From Betaproteobacteria bacterium (GTDB lineage Bacteria > Pseudomonadota > Gammaproteobacteria > Burkholderiales > Casimicrobiaceae): 64,000 nucleotides of DNA. A program made the translations under genes and the position numbers. Of the stretch, positions 49,119 to 58,538 are shown piece by piece. The notes under the pieces are model-generated. The model saw only the letters and a list, made by a program, of their open reading frames with translations. It was not told the DNA's origin and ran no database searches. Where the stretch lies: contig JADKEV010000015.1 in assembly GCA_016717855.1 (NCBI GenBank), positions 1 through 64,000 on the forward strand, written 5' to 3'. How positions within the stretch are numbered: the stretch's first letter is position 1; each line of letters opens with the position of its first letter.

Positions 49119-49522
49119 TTTTCCCTCCGGTCACGATGCGCGCAGCTCGCCGGCTGCCTGGTCTGGTGCAACTCACCAAGCGTCCCCTCCGGTGGGTTCA
49201 TCTGACGTACTACGGTGGAGAGCACACGGTTTGTGCCATCACCCTCCGACACGCCCTTAGCTCGACTGTCGGCTATGGGGTGCGGGCCTGGGACGCCTCT
49301 GAAGCGCTAGAGATTGGCCGGCATCCAGCAGTTGGACGCTGAAAGCCGCTTGTCCAGAAGTTGAGGCTGCAGTTCATGAATTGTCAGGGGCGCGGTACGC
49401 TTGCTCGGGGCCGTTTGGCTTGTCGGGGTTGGTCATCATGATTCGTCCAATTCGATAAGGTCCGGGGGTTATAGCGGCCGTTCAGGATCCGTGCAGTAAC
49501 CACGCCATGAAGCAAGGACAGT
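49119..49522. other. Intergenic stretch, no gene supported
   Basis: About 400 bp between the truncated fibre gene and the TPR gene. A short plus-strand ORF (49109-49342) has no motif that I recognise and no ribosome site. No hairpin repeat or direct-repeat promoter is present. Confidence 0.5.
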
Positions 49523-51238
49523 TCAGGTGCGTGACGCCGGCCTGAGTGCCGCATCGGCTTCCTGCCAGGCACGCGCCCATTCGGCTTGCACCTGCTGCGC
49601 CTCGGCGCCGCGGTTCTGCGCCGCGACGGCGGCCTGCAGGCCGCGCAGCGCCCAGCCGCTCCCCGGCTGGAGCGCGAGGTCGGCCCGAAACGCGGCTTCG
49701 GCTTCCGGGTAGCGTTTGGCGCGCAGGAGCAGATCGCCCAGCGCGATCTGGCTGCCCCCGGCGAGCAATGGCGGTTCGCCGCCCATGGCTTCCTCGGCCC
49801 GGATCGCTTCGCGCCCGGCGGTCAGTGCCGTGTCGACGTCGCCACGGGCGAACGCGACTTCGGCCTTGAGCTGACTCGACAACATGACGAGCCGCTCCAC
49901 CATCATCTTCGCGAAATCGTCGTCGGGCTTGGCGGCTGCGCGGGCGGCGCGGAGCCGCTCCTCGAGTGCTGCGACCATCCCCCCGGTCTCGGCGACGCGC
50001 CCGGTCCGGACCAGCGCGATGCCGCGGGCGTACTCGAACATCCCCGGTGTGCGCCCGGCGGCGTCAGCGGCGGCAGTCTCCTCCAGCACATCACCCCAGC
50101 GCGCCAGGCGCACGAGCGTGAGCAGCGGCAATCCGCGCTGGTATTCACCCCATGGGGTCGTGCTGGTCGCGACGGCCGCCGCCAGCCGCCGCGCGGTTTC
50201 CAGGGCAAGGTCGCCGCGGCCCTGCATCAGCGCGGCGAACCAGAGAAAGTGCCGGTTGTGCCCGTTCCAGTTCTTCGTCTGTGCGAAGCCGAGGGTCTCG
50301 AGACGGGCGTCGAGGTCCTGCTGGGCGGAAAGCGCGGCCTGGCTGACGCGCGTCGCGTCGGCGTAGCGGCCCACGTGCACGTAGGTGTGCGAAGGCATGT
50401 GCACGAGGTGCGGCGCCTGCGGCGCCAGCGAGCCCAGCCGGTCCGCCGCCGCGACGGCGCGCTGCGCCACTCCAGGGGCGTCCACCGCATGGACCAGATA
50501 ATGATTGAGCCCCGTGTGATCGACGTTCTTCGACAGCGCGCGCTCGAGCCGGTCGGCCACCTCGCCGATGCGCCCCGCCGGCTTGCCGGTTTTCGGATCC
50601 CACCAGTCGTCAGGCGTGGCCACCATCTCGGCCTCGGCGTAGAGCGACACCGCGTCGGGATTCTCGGGCCAGGTGTCGGCGATCATGCGCAGCTGCAGCG
50701 CGTAAGCGATGTCGAGCGGGTGCGCCTTGCTCGACCCGCCGCTACCGCAGATCGCTGCCTGCGGGAGTCCCGCGCCTGCCGCGCTGCCCGCATCGGCGTA
50801 GCGCACGACCATCGCATCGATCACTGCGCGCTCGAACGGCGTGGCGTTGCCGGCCACGCTTTGCGCGAGTCGGGCGTAGCGCAACGCTTCACCAAGGTCC
50901 CCACGCTCGACCGCGTTGATGTTCGGACCGAGTTGCCAGGCCACACCCCACGCGCAGGCGGCACAGTGCGCATCCTGCGCCAGCGCCGCCTTGAACGAGC
51001 GCACCGCCTCGCGCTCGTTGAAGGCATAGGCCTGCTGCATCCCATGCAGAAACCATTGCCGCGCGGCAGGAACGTCGGTGGTGACAGTCATCCGGACGAC
51101 GCCGAATCCGGGAAGCTCGGGCGCGGTCGCCTGGCGATCCACCAGCGGCGCGAGGCCTGCGCAGGCCGCGACAAAGATGGCGCCGGCCAGCGGCAGATGC
51201 GAGCGGAAGTGGCGCGTATGCATTCCAGAATCCTTCAT
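49523..51238 (-). CDS. TPR-repeat protein, probable lipoprotein
   Basis: 571 residues; the start could be 51238 or the Met at 51223. An N-terminal hydrophobic stretch ends in a lipobox-like FVAAC. TPR-like helices follow (QWFLHGMQQAYAFNEREAVR, SFKAALAQDAHCAACAWGVA, and near the end LLRAKRYPEAEAAFRADLAL). Cys pairs (CAAC) and His in the middle (HLVHMPSHTYVHVGRY) are kept in the TPR proteins I recall with this layout. Function unknown; likely periplasmic and membrane-tethered. It stands alone. Confidence 0.78.
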   Translation of the reverse strand: MKDSGMHTRHFRSHLPLAGAIFVAACAGLAPLVDRQATAPELPGFGVVRMTVTTDVPAARQWFLHGMQQAYAFNEREAVRSFKAALAQDAHCAACAWGVAWQLGPNINAVERGDLGEALRYARLAQSVAGNATPFERAVIDAMVVRYADAGSAAGAGLPQAAICGSGGSSKAHPLDIAYALQLRMIADTWPENPDAVSLYAEAEMVATPDDWWDPKTGKPAGRIGEVADRLERALSKNVDHTGLNHYLVHAVDAPGVAQRAVAAADRLGSLAPQAPHLVHMPSHTYVHVGRYADATRVSQAALSAQQDLDARLETLGFAQTKNWNGHNRHFLWFAALMQGRGDLALETARRLAAAVATSTTPWGEYQRGLPLLTLVRLARWGDVLEETAAADAAGRTPGMFEYARGIALVRTGRVAETGGMVAALEERLRAARAAAKPDDDFAKMMVERLVMLSSQLKAEVAFARGDVDTALTAGREAIRAEEAMGGEPPLLAGGSQIALGDLLLRAKRYPEAEAAFRADLALQPGSGWALRGLQAAVAAQNRGAEAQQVQAEWARAWQEADAALRPASRT

Positions 51239-51378
51239 GTCGGCGCCCGGAGCCTGGAGCGCAATGGAAGTCTACAACCTCGGGGCCGCGGCGATCGGCG
51301 GAGCGATGGTTCCGGATACCCGTGTCGCGGATCGCTCGGACACTGGCGCGCCGCGGCCCGCCAGCGGACCGCCCGGCT

Positions 51379-52233
51379 TCATCCCCCGCTGTCCGCCGGC
51401 GGCTGGCGTTCCCGCGCCATTGTCTGCAGCACTTCGCCCCGTATGGCCTCGGTCAGCTCGCCCTTGTATTCGGCGAAGCGCGGCGTGGTCTTGACCGTGT
51501 AGTGGCGCGGATGCGGCAGGTCGATGGCAAGCTCGGTCTTGATGCGCCCGGGACGGGCGGTGAACACGATCACGCGATTGGCCATGAAGATCGACTCGTC
51601 GATGTCGTGGGTGACGAACAGCACGGTCTTGCGGTCGGCCTCCCAGATGCCCAGCAGCAGTTCCTGCATCAGCACCCGCGTCTGGTTGTCCAGCGCGCCG
51701 AACGGCTCGTCGAGCAGCAGGATCTGCGGATCGTTGGCCAGCGCGCGCGCCAGCGCCGTGCGTTGCTGCATGCCGCCCGACAGTTGCTTGGGATAGTGCT
51801 GCTCGAAGCCGTTGAGCCCGACGCGGTCGATGAAGAACGCGGCACGCTCCTGCTGCTCGGGCAGGGCCATCCCCTTTTCGCGCAGGCCGAAGCAGATGTT
51901 CTCGCGCACGGTCAGCCAGGGGAACAGCGTATAGCTCTGGAACACCATGCCGCGGTCCGGTCCCGGTCCGGTGATCGGCCGGCCCTCCAGCAGCACGCGG
52001 CCCGTCGTGGGCGTGTCGAGCCCGGCGATGATGCGCAGCAAGGTCGACTTGCCGCAGCCGGACGGCCCGAGGATGGTGATGAAGTCGTTGCGCTCGACCG
52101 CGAGGTCGATCGGCTGCAGCGCTTCGATCGTGCCGCGCCCGCGCGGCGCGGGGAACACGCGGCCGACCTGCAGCACGGACAGTTGCGCCGACGCGGATGG
52201 ATCGCGCGCGGCGCTCACCGCAACAACGCCCAT
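51379..52233 (-). CDS. ABC transporter ATP-binding protein (nitrate/sulfonate/taurine type)
   Basis: 284 residues from ATG 52233. Walker A GPSGCGKS at 56-63, Q-loop MVFQSYTLFPWLTV, signature LSGGMQQRTALARAL, Walker B ILLLDEPFGALD, and switch His in VTHDIDES. VFTARPGRIKTELAIDLPHP is typical of SsuB/TauB/NrtD relatives. It energises the permease encoded just upstream, whose 3' end overlaps this start by 19 bp. Last gene of the importer operon 55437 to 51379. Confidence 0.9.
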   Translation of the reverse strand: MGVVAVSAARDPSASAQLSVLQVGRVFPAPRGRGTIEALQPIDLAVERNDFITILGPSGCGKSTLLRIIAGLDTPTTGRVLLEGRPITGPGPDRGMVFQSYTLFPWLTVRENICFGLREKGMALPEQQERAAFFIDRVGLNGFEQHYPKQLSGGMQQRTALARALANDPQILLLDEPFGALDNQTRVLMQELLLGIWEADRKTVLFVTHDIDESIFMANRVIVFTARPGRIKTELAIDLPHPRHYTVKTTPRFAEYKGELTEAIRGEVLQTMARERQPPADSGG

Positions 52234-52991
52234 GGAAAGAGCTTCTGGTTGGCCGCCTTGAAGCAGAAGTCGGAAACCAGGCCGATCACGCCGATGACGA
52301 TGATCCCGAAGATGATCTGCCCGGTGTTGAGCAGCGCCTGGCTGTCGGTGATCATGTGCCCGATCCCCGACGACGAGCCGATCAGCTCGGCGACGATCAC
52401 GTACGTCCACGCCCAGCCGAGCACCAGGCGCAGCGTCTCGGCGATGTCGGGCGCGGCGCCGGGCAGCAGCACGCGCCGGACGATGCCCGCGTCCTTCGCG
52501 CCCAATGTGTACGCCGCCTCGACCAGGTCGGTCCGCGCGTTGCCAACGATCACCGCGACCATCAGCACGAGCTGGAAGAACGAGCCGATGAAAATCACCA
52601 GCAGCTTCTGCAGCTCGCCGATGCCCGCCCACAGGATCAAGAGCGGGATGAAGGCGGAGGCGGGCAGGTAGCGCGCGAACGAGACGAACGGCTCGAAAAA
52701 CGCGCCCACCGGCCGGTACGTGCCCATCGCGATCCCGAGCGGCACGGCCAGGACCGCGGCGAGCACGAAGCCGCCGACCACGCGCCAGACGGTGATGCCG
52801 ATATCCTTGATGAAGCCCTGCTCGACGAACAGGCTGATGCCTTCCCGCACCATCGTCAGCGGGTCGGCGAGGAAGACCTTCGACACGAGCCCGCCGAAGG
52901 TGGCCGCCGCCCAGATCGCCACGAACACGACGAAGAACAGGATGCCAAGCGTGATGCGCCGGATCGGCGCGATGGGCTTGAGCGGTGTCAT
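52215..52991 (-). CDS. ABC transporter permease (nitrate/sulfonate/taurine type)
   Basis: 258 residues from ATG 52991. Six hydrophobic segments; the coupling EAA loop is DLVEAAYTLGAKDAGIVRRV and LLPGAAPDIAETLRL, followed by AWTYVIVAELIGSSSGIGHM. Belongs to the SsuC/TauC group. It makes the inner-membrane channel as a homodimer. The longer frame to 53033 overlaps the ligase end. Confidence 0.9.
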   Translation of the reverse strand: MTPLKPIAPIRRITLGILFFVVFVAIWAAATFGGLVSKVFLADPLTMVREGISLFVEQGFIKDIGITVWRVVGGFVLAAVLAVPLGIAMGTYRPVGAFFEPFVSFARYLPASAFIPLLILWAGIGELQKLLVIFIGSFFQLVLMVAVIVGNARTDLVEAAYTLGAKDAGIVRRVLLPGAAPDIAETLRLVLGWAWTYVIVAELIGSSSGIGHMITDSQALLNTGQIIFGIIVIGVIGLVSDFCFKAANQKLFPWALLR

Positions 52992-53010
52992 CGCCGGCGT
53001 TGCCTGTCGC

Positions 53011-54459
53011 TCATCGCGTAGCGCCCTGCACATACCGGTCGCGCAGTTCGCGCTTCAACACCTTGCCGATCGGGCTACGCGGCAGCGCGCCGACGATCTC
53101 CAGCGCGGCGATGCGCTGCGTCTTGCCGAGCCTGGCATTGGCCCAGTCCAGCAACGCACCCGCAGCGATCGGCGCGCGCAGCACCACGAAAGCGACCGGC
53201 GTCTCGCCCCATTGCTCCGACGGGACGCCGACGACCGACGCTTCGGCGACATGCTCGCTTTGCGCCAGCACCCCTTCCAGGTCGGACGGATAGACGTTGA
53301 ACCCACCCGAGATGATCATGTCCTTCTTGCGATCGACCAGCACCAGGAACCCGTCGTCGTCGAAGCGGCCGATATCGCCGGTGCGGATGAAGGGCTTGCC
53401 CGAGGCGTCGTGCCAGAAGGCGTCGCGCGTCATCCGCGGCTGGTTGTGATACCCGCTCATCATGCCGGATGAGTGACCGACGATTTCACCGACGGCGCCG
53501 GTCCCCGGCGGCAATTCGTTGCCGGCGTCATCGATCAGGCGGATGTCATGGCCCGGTGCGGGAAGACCGACGGTGTGCAGCTTGTCCGGATGCGCGCCGC
53601 AGTCGAGCAGGCACGTCCCGCCGCCTTCGGTGAGCCCGTAGGAATCGACCAGCCTGCCCGGCCAGCGCCGCACTACCTCCGCTTTCAGCGTCGCGGGAAA
53701 CGGCGCGCTGGTCGCGGTCTTGACGCGGAAGGACGAGAGGTCGTAGCGGTCGAAATCCGGGAACGCCATGAAGCGCTGGTACTGCACCGGCACCAGCATC
53801 GAGTGCGTGACGCGGTACTTCTGCGCGAGTTCGAGATACGCGCGGACGTCGAACTTTGCCATCAGGATCGCCGTGCCGCCGAGCGCAATCGTCGGGATGA
53901 AGCTGACCAGCGTGGTGTTCGAGTAGAGCGGCGTCGACACCAGGGTCACGGCATCGGGACCGTAGCCGGTCCGCACCGAGCGCTGCACGTGCGACCAGCG
54001 CATCGCGTGCGGCTGCACGATGCCCTTCGGCTCGCCGGTGGTGCCGGACGAATAGATGATGTTGAACGGCCAGTCGGGCTGGATGGCGACCGGCGCCGGC
54101 GTCGCCTGCGGCCATTGCGCGATGCCGGCCAGGTCGTCCGCGCCGAAGTACATCTTCGCGCCGGAATCCGCGCGCATCCGGGCGATGCTCTCCGGCGTGG
54201 CGCCCGGCGCCAGCGGGGCCACGGCGGCGCCGGCGCGCAAGGCCCCCAGGAAGAGCGCGGCGTATTCGATCGAATTCGCCGCGCACACCGCCACCGCGTC
54301 GCGCGGCCGCACGCCCTCCTGCTGCAATCTCGCGGCAACGCGATCCATCAGCGCATCGAGCGTCGCGTAATCGACGCGCGCAAGGCCGGCGGCGGCGTCC
54401 TGGATCAGCGCCGGATGCGCCGGCCTCGCGCGCGCATGCCGTCGCACGAGGTCCGGCAC
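53011..54459 (-). CDS. Acyl/aryl-CoA synthetase (AMP-forming)
   Basis: 482 residues from GTG 54459, the only good start between the upstream stop and the conserved region. The adenylation motif is IIYSSGTTGEPKGIV near residue 152, then DSYGLTEGGGTCLL, GFNVYPSDLEGVLA and the catalytic lysine in PRSPIGKVLKRELR. It joins a carboxylic acid to CoA using ATP. It is shorter than usual at the N-terminus. It lies between the binding protein and permease of an ABC importer, so the imported acid may be activated directly. The substrate is unknown; an aromatic or branched acid is a guess. Confidence 0.88.
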   Translation of the reverse strand: MPDLVRRHARARPAHPALIQDAAAGLARVDYATLDALMDRVAARLQQEGVRPRDAVAVCAANSIEYAALFLGALRAGAAVAPLAPGATPESIARMRADSGAKMYFGADDLAGIAQWPQATPAPVAIQPDWPFNIIYSSGTTGEPKGIVQPHAMRWSHVQRSVRTGYGPDAVTLVSTPLYSNTTLVSFIPTIALGGTAILMAKFDVRAYLELAQKYRVTHSMLVPVQYQRFMAFPDFDRYDLSSFRVKTATSAPFPATLKAEVVRRWPGRLVDSYGLTEGGGTCLLDCGAHPDKLHTVGLPAPGHDIRLIDDAGNELPPGTGAVGEIVGHSSGMMSGYHNQPRMTRDAFWHDASGKPFIRTGDIGRFDDDGFLVLVDRKKDMIISGGFNVYPSDLEGVLAQSEHVAEASVVGVPSEQWGETPVAFVVLRAPIAAGALLDWANARLGKTQRIAALEIVGALPRSPIGKVLKRELRDRYVQGATR

Positions 54460-54495
54460 CGTCGCGAAGGGAAGATCGGAGATTTTCGGCGTCGG

Positions 54496-55437
54496 TTACT
54501 TGATGAAGCTGGTGTCGACCAGCGAGTTCAGGTTCGGAATCGTCTTGATGATGCCCATTTCCAGCAGCAGGTCGGCGGCTTCCTTGCTGAACGTCTGGAT
54601 CTCGCCGGCGAAGAACTTCTTGTTGGCTTCCTTGTCCTGCCAGCGCAGGAACGCCGACGACTTGGCGAACGCTTCGCCGGTCTGCTTGACGACCGAGCCC
54701 ATGATCTCGTTCGACTTCGCCGGTTCCTTCTTGATCATCTCGAGCGCCTCGAAGTAGCTGTTGACCATCGCCTGCACCAGCTTGCCGTTCTCCTTGATGA
54801 ACTTCGGCGTGCAGCCGATGGTGTCCATCACCATCGGATAGTCGAGCGTCGTGGCGATGATCTTGCCCGCCGTCTTGTTCTCGCGCACCGAGGACAGGTA
54901 CGGCTCGTAGGTCATCGCCGCGTCGATGTCGGTGCCGGCATTGAACGCGGCGGCGGCGGCCTGCGGTCCGAGCGTCGTGATCTTGATGTCCTTCATCGAC
55001 ATGCCGTTCTTCTTGAGTATCCAGCCCAGGCCGAAGTACGACGATGTGCCCGGCGCGTCGACGCCGACCGTCTTGCCCTTCAGGTCGGCGATCTTCGCGA
55101 TGCTGTTGCGCGCGGCCAGGCCGTCGGCGCCGTAGGACTTGTCGAGCTGCACGACCTGGGTGATCCCCACGCCGGCGGCGTTCCAGTTGATGTACGTCTC
55201 GACCGTGGTGGCCGCGCACTGCACGTCGCCCGAGGCGATTGCCAGGTGCCGGTCCTTTTGCGGGATCATCTTGATGGTTACGTCGACGCCGTTCTTCTTG
55301 AAGATCCCGGCCTTTTCGGCCAGCGACAGCGGCGCGAAGCCGGTCCAGCCGCTCATGCCGATCGAAACTTTGGGCAGGTCCTGCGCGAACGCGGGCAGCG
55401 CGAGCGTCGCCAGCAGCAGGGCTATGGTCTTGTTCAT
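54496..55437 (-). CDS. ABC transporter substrate-binding protein (nitrate/sulfonate/taurine-like)
   Basis: 313 residues from ATG 55437. Signal peptide MNKTIALLLATLALPAFAQD. VSIGMSGWTGFAPLSLAEKA, GIFKKNGVDVTIKMIPQKDR, AIASGDVQCAATTVETYINW, GKTVGVDAPGTSSYFGLGWI and AGTDIDAAMTYEPYLSSV are typical of the SsuA/TauA/NrtA-like family. It collects a ligand in the periplasm. First gene of the four-gene importer operon, which contains a CoA ligase. Confidence 0.9.
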   Translation of the reverse strand: MNKTIALLLATLALPAFAQDLPKVSIGMSGWTGFAPLSLAEKAGIFKKNGVDVTIKMIPQKDRHLAIASGDVQCAATTVETYINWNAAGVGITQVVQLDKSYGADGLAARNSIAKIADLKGKTVGVDAPGTSSYFGLGWILKKNGMSMKDIKITTLGPQAAAAAFNAGTDIDAAMTYEPYLSSVRENKTAGKIIATTLDYPMVMDTIGCTPKFIKENGKLVQAMVNSYFEALEMIKKEPAKSNEIMGSVVKQTGEAFAKSSAFLRWQDKEANKKFFAGEIQTFSKEAADLLLEMGIIKTIPNLNSLVDTSFIK

Positions 55438-55567
55438 GGAAGGCTCCGGATGGTTGGATGGAAAACCGGTCGAATATATCACCGCAGTCCCGGGAACGGG
55501 ACCGCGCGGTGCGATCCGGAGAGGGCACCGCCGGCGGGTGCTCAGCCGGAGCCCGCCGCCGTCCGCA

Positions 55568-58357
55568 TCAGGGCATGAAGGCGGCCCCGCAGTTGCCGTT
55601 CAGGTGGGCGCGCAGCGCCGGCCAGTTGTCGCGCTTGGCGTTGTCGCCGATCGCGTTGTTGGTCACTGCGTTGCCGGTCAGGCCGAACAGCGCGCGCAGG
55701 ACCAGCAGCCCGTCGGTCAGCGCATCCTGCGCGCCGTTGCCGTCGAAGTCCAGCGTGCAAGGCTGCAGCGGCACGCCGGTCGAGACGAAGAACTGCCCGA
55801 TCCCGCCGCCGGCGGCGAGCTTGAGCTCGGCCACGCCGGGCACCGTCGCCGGCGCGAACTGGCGCACGCAGACATACTGGTTGTTGGCGACCGTGCCCGG
55901 CGCCGAGGTGAACGGGGCGACGTTGCAGGCGCCGCAGTTGGCGCTGGTGGCGATGCAATACTGCGCCAGCGCGCCGCCCAGGATGCTGATCGGGACCGGT
56001 CCGGAGAGACCGGTGATCTGCGCCGGGTCCGAGGTTTGCAGCGAACCCGGCGGCACGTTGAGCTTGGGCGCGAACGTGAGCGGGTCCGGAAGCGGATCGT
56101 TGCCGCGCAAGTCCAGCGAATGGCGAACGACGAAGGCGTCGCCGACCCCGCCGAAGTCCGGTTGCGTCGCGTTGGGGCTCACCGGAAAGCCGGCCGCACT
56201 CTGGCCGGCGACGATGACCTCGCTGGTTTGCGGATGGACGGCGAGGCCCCAGGCCCGGTCGTAGCCGCTGCCGCCGAGATAGGTCGACTGCACCAGCACG
56301 GTCAGCTTGCTGTTGAAGCGGGCGACAAACGCGTCGGTGCCTCCGCCGTACGCCGGCTGGGCGCCGTTGCCCGTGCCGGGCAGCGTGCTCGCGGTGGACG
56401 AGGTCTCCCCGACGGCGTAGACGTCGCCGGTCGCCGGATGCACGGCCAGCGCGTGCACCTGCTCCTGCCCGGCCGCGCCGATCAGCGTCGATTGCAGGAT
56501 GCTGGTGAGACCGGCGTTAAGCCGAGTGATGAAGCCGTCGGAGTCGCCGCCCGCCAAGGACTGCGCGCCGCCCGCCAGCCCGGGGAGCGCCGGCGCGATC
56601 GGCGTGCCGACATAGCCGGCGACGTAGATATCGCCGGTGACCGGATGCGCGGCCAGCGCATCGCAGGTGTTGTAGGTGCCGTCGCCGACATAGCTCGACT
56701 GCACGATCGCATTCAGGTTGGGGCCGAGGCGCGTGACGAAGCAGTCAAGCTGTCCGGCGTTCGCCGCTTGCCCGCCGCCTGCGACGCCCGGGATCGGCGT
56801 GGCGCCGTCCGAGGCGTCGCCCCCCGCGTAGACATCGCCGTTCAGCGGATGGATGACCAGGCTGCCGACACCGTCATTGGCCGAGCCGCCGAAGTACGTC
56901 GACACCAGTCCCGATTCGAGGCTGGGCGCGAGCCTGGCGATGAAGCCGTCCGCCATGCCGGCGCTCGATGGCTGCGCGCCGCTGGCGCTGCCCGGGAATG
57001 CCGTGCCGACAGCGGAAGTATTGCCGCCGACGTAGACGTCTCCAGAGAGCGGATGGATCGCCACCGCGCTGGCCGAGTCGGACGCCGTCGTCCCGAGGTA
57101 GGTCGATTTGCGGACCGCACTCAGGTCGGCGGGAAAGAACGCGACGAACGCATCGTTGCTGCCGCCGCCGTAGACCGGCTGGACGCTGCCGCCGACGTTG
57201 GGCAGCGTGCTGTTCGGCGATGTCGTGCTGCCCGCGATGTACACGTCGCCCGACCCCGGGTGAATCGCGATCGCGAACGCGTTCTCGGTGCCGCCGGCGC
57301 CGAAGTAGATCGAGCGCTTGCGCGTGAGCAGGTCCGCCGAGAAGCGGGTGATGAAGGCGTCCGAGCCGCCGCCGGAAACGCTTTGCCCGCTCCCGATGAC
57401 CCCCGGGAAGTCCGAATTCAACGCGCTGGTCCCGCCCGCTACATAGATGTCCCCGCTCTCCGGGTGGACCGCGACGGCCCAGGCGATATCGCTCGCGGCG
57501 CTGCCGAGATAGGTCGAATGGAGCAGCGGATCGATCACCAGTGGCCGTGACTGGTCGTAGGCGCCGAGCGCAAAGCCGTAGGTGCGCGCGGCCGCATCGA
57601 CTGCATACGCGACCTCGACACTGGTGCGCTGGCCCCTGGCGTCGGCCTGGTAGGCCACCGGCGCGGTGAACGCGACCGGACCGTTGCCGGTCTGCACAAC
57701 CAGTTCGCCGGCCGTGCCGACGGCGATGGCGTCGGTCCCGTCCACGCGCAGGCGGATGCGCCCCGGATCGGCCCGGGGCGCGACCTCGAAGATCTTCTCG
57801 ACATTGTTCGTGCCGGCCCGCAGCCGCATGGCGATGCCCTCGTAGACGTCGCCGAACGCAACCGTGGCGTAGGTGGGGATGGCGCTCGCATGGCGGGCGC
57901 GGTCGGCGCCGACGGCGAAGCTCACCGACTCGGGCGTGCGGTCGACGCCGCGCGGCGCCGCGCGCATCGGCCGCCCCGCGCCGTCGAGCAGCGACTCGCC
58001 GATCACCCAGCCCGGCCCGCGCGTGGAATCCGGTGCCGCCTGGCGCCCGCGCCGATGCAAAGGGTCGGCGACCGGATCCGCCAGCGGCTTGCCGGGAAGC
58101 GCATAGCGCAAGGTGCCCTCACGCGTGACGAACAGCGTCCCGCCCAGCGCCGGCGCGGCGAAGGCGGCAGCCTCGCCCCATTGGCCGCGGTTGGCGACGA
58201 AGGGCACGGTCTGTGCCGCGGCAGCGGCGATGGCGCGAGCCACCTGAGGGGCCGCGGGTGCGGTGGCGGGCGGCGGCGAGGTAGCGGCCGAGGCCAGGGC
58301 CGGTGCGACTGCGGCAACCAGCCAGAGCGCGGCGGCAATCAGGGATCGATCATTCAT
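55568..58357 (-). CDS. Secreted SBBP-repeat beta-propeller protein with dockerin-like C-terminal module
   Basis: 929 residues from ATG 58357, with AAGGAG upstream. Signal peptide to about residue 24. Residues 45-290 hold a DUF7948-like region (VPFVANRGQWGEAAAFAAPA). Residues about 295-740 have eight or so SBBP repeats, each built on TYLG, A-(V/I)-A-(V/I)-HP-x-(S/T)-GD-(I/V)-Y-(V/A)-(A/G)-G and GG-(S/T)-DAF(V/I). The C-terminal 63 residues are CTLDFDGNGAQDALTDGLLV, LRALFGLTG and LNGNCGAAFMP-stop, like the end of 363-1238. Extracellular, role unknown. It is transcribed from the direct-repeat promoter 58403-58446 with a leader of about 40 nt and a ribosome site, unlike the two small genes. Confidence 0.87.
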   Translation of the reverse strand: MNDRSLIAAALWLVAAVAPALASAATSPPPATAPAAPQVARAIAAAAAQTVPFVANRGQWGEAAAFAAPALGGTLFVTREGTLRYALPGKPLADPVADPLHRRGRQAAPDSTRGPGWVIGESLLDGAGRPMRAAPRGVDRTPESVSFAVGADRARHASAIPTYATVAFGDVYEGIAMRLRAGTNNVEKIFEVAPRADPGRIRLRVDGTDAIAVGTAGELVVQTGNGPVAFTAPVAYQADARGQRTSVEVAYAVDAAARTYGFALGAYDQSRPLVIDPLLHSTYLGSAASDIAWAVAVHPESGDIYVAGGTSALNSDFPGVIGSGQSVSGGGSDAFITRFSADLLTRKRSIYFGAGGTENAFAIAIHPGSGDVYIAGSTTSPNSTLPNVGGSVQPVYGGGSNDAFVAFFPADLSAVRKSTYLGTTASDSASAVAIHPLSGDVYVGGNTSAVGTAFPGSASGAQPSSAGMADGFIARLAPSLESGLVSTYFGGSANDGVGSLVIHPLNGDVYAGGDASDGATPIPGVAGGGQAANAGQLDCFVTRLGPNLNAIVQSSYVGDGTYNTCDALAAHPVTGDIYVAGYVGTPIAPALPGLAGGAQSLAGGDSDGFITRLNAGLTSILQSTLIGAAGQEQVHALAVHPATGDVYAVGETSSTASTLPGTGNGAQPAYGGGTDAFVARFNSKLTVLVQSTYLGGSGYDRAWGLAVHPQTSEVIVAGQSAAGFPVSPNATQPDFGGVGDAFVVRHSLDLRGNDPLPDPLTFAPKLNVPPGSLQTSDPAQITGLSGPVPISILGGALAQYCIATSANCGACNVAPFTSAPGTVANNQYVCVRQFAPATVPGVAELKLAAGGGIGQFFVSTGVPLQPCTLDFDGNGAQDALTDGLLVLRALFGLTGNAVTNNAIGDNAKRDNWPALRAHLNGNCGAAFMP

Positions 58358-58402
58358 GGCAGTCTCCTTGCGAGGTTCAAGTACGCCGAATTGCGTGGAT
58401 GA

Positions 58403-58446
58403 ACGATACGGGCCGCCGGCGCCTGCCCGACTTACCGGAGACTTAC
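58403..58446 (-). promoter_or_regulatory. Direct-repeat promoter (GTAAGT x2, 11-bp period, then TATCGT)
   Basis: On the minus strand: GTAAGT (58446-58441), 5 bp (CTCCG), GTAAGT (58435-58430), 21 bp, TATCGT (58408-58403). The repeat core is identical to 40331-40347. It drives the SBBP-repeat protein 46 bp downstream. The 21-bp spacer has the same length but different sequence in all three copies. Confidence 0.68.
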
Positions 58447-58538
58447 ATCCGCCGAACTTCCCGGCCGGCGTCCGCGCGGGGCGGATTCGCGGCGCCCGGC
58501 AGCCGGCCGCCGCGAAGTGATAACCTTGCGCACTGGTC

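Noticed and set aside
49109..49342. Plus-strand ORF of 77 codons
   Set aside because: No ribosome site, motif or homologue that I recognise; it overlaps the start of the fibre gene in antisense.
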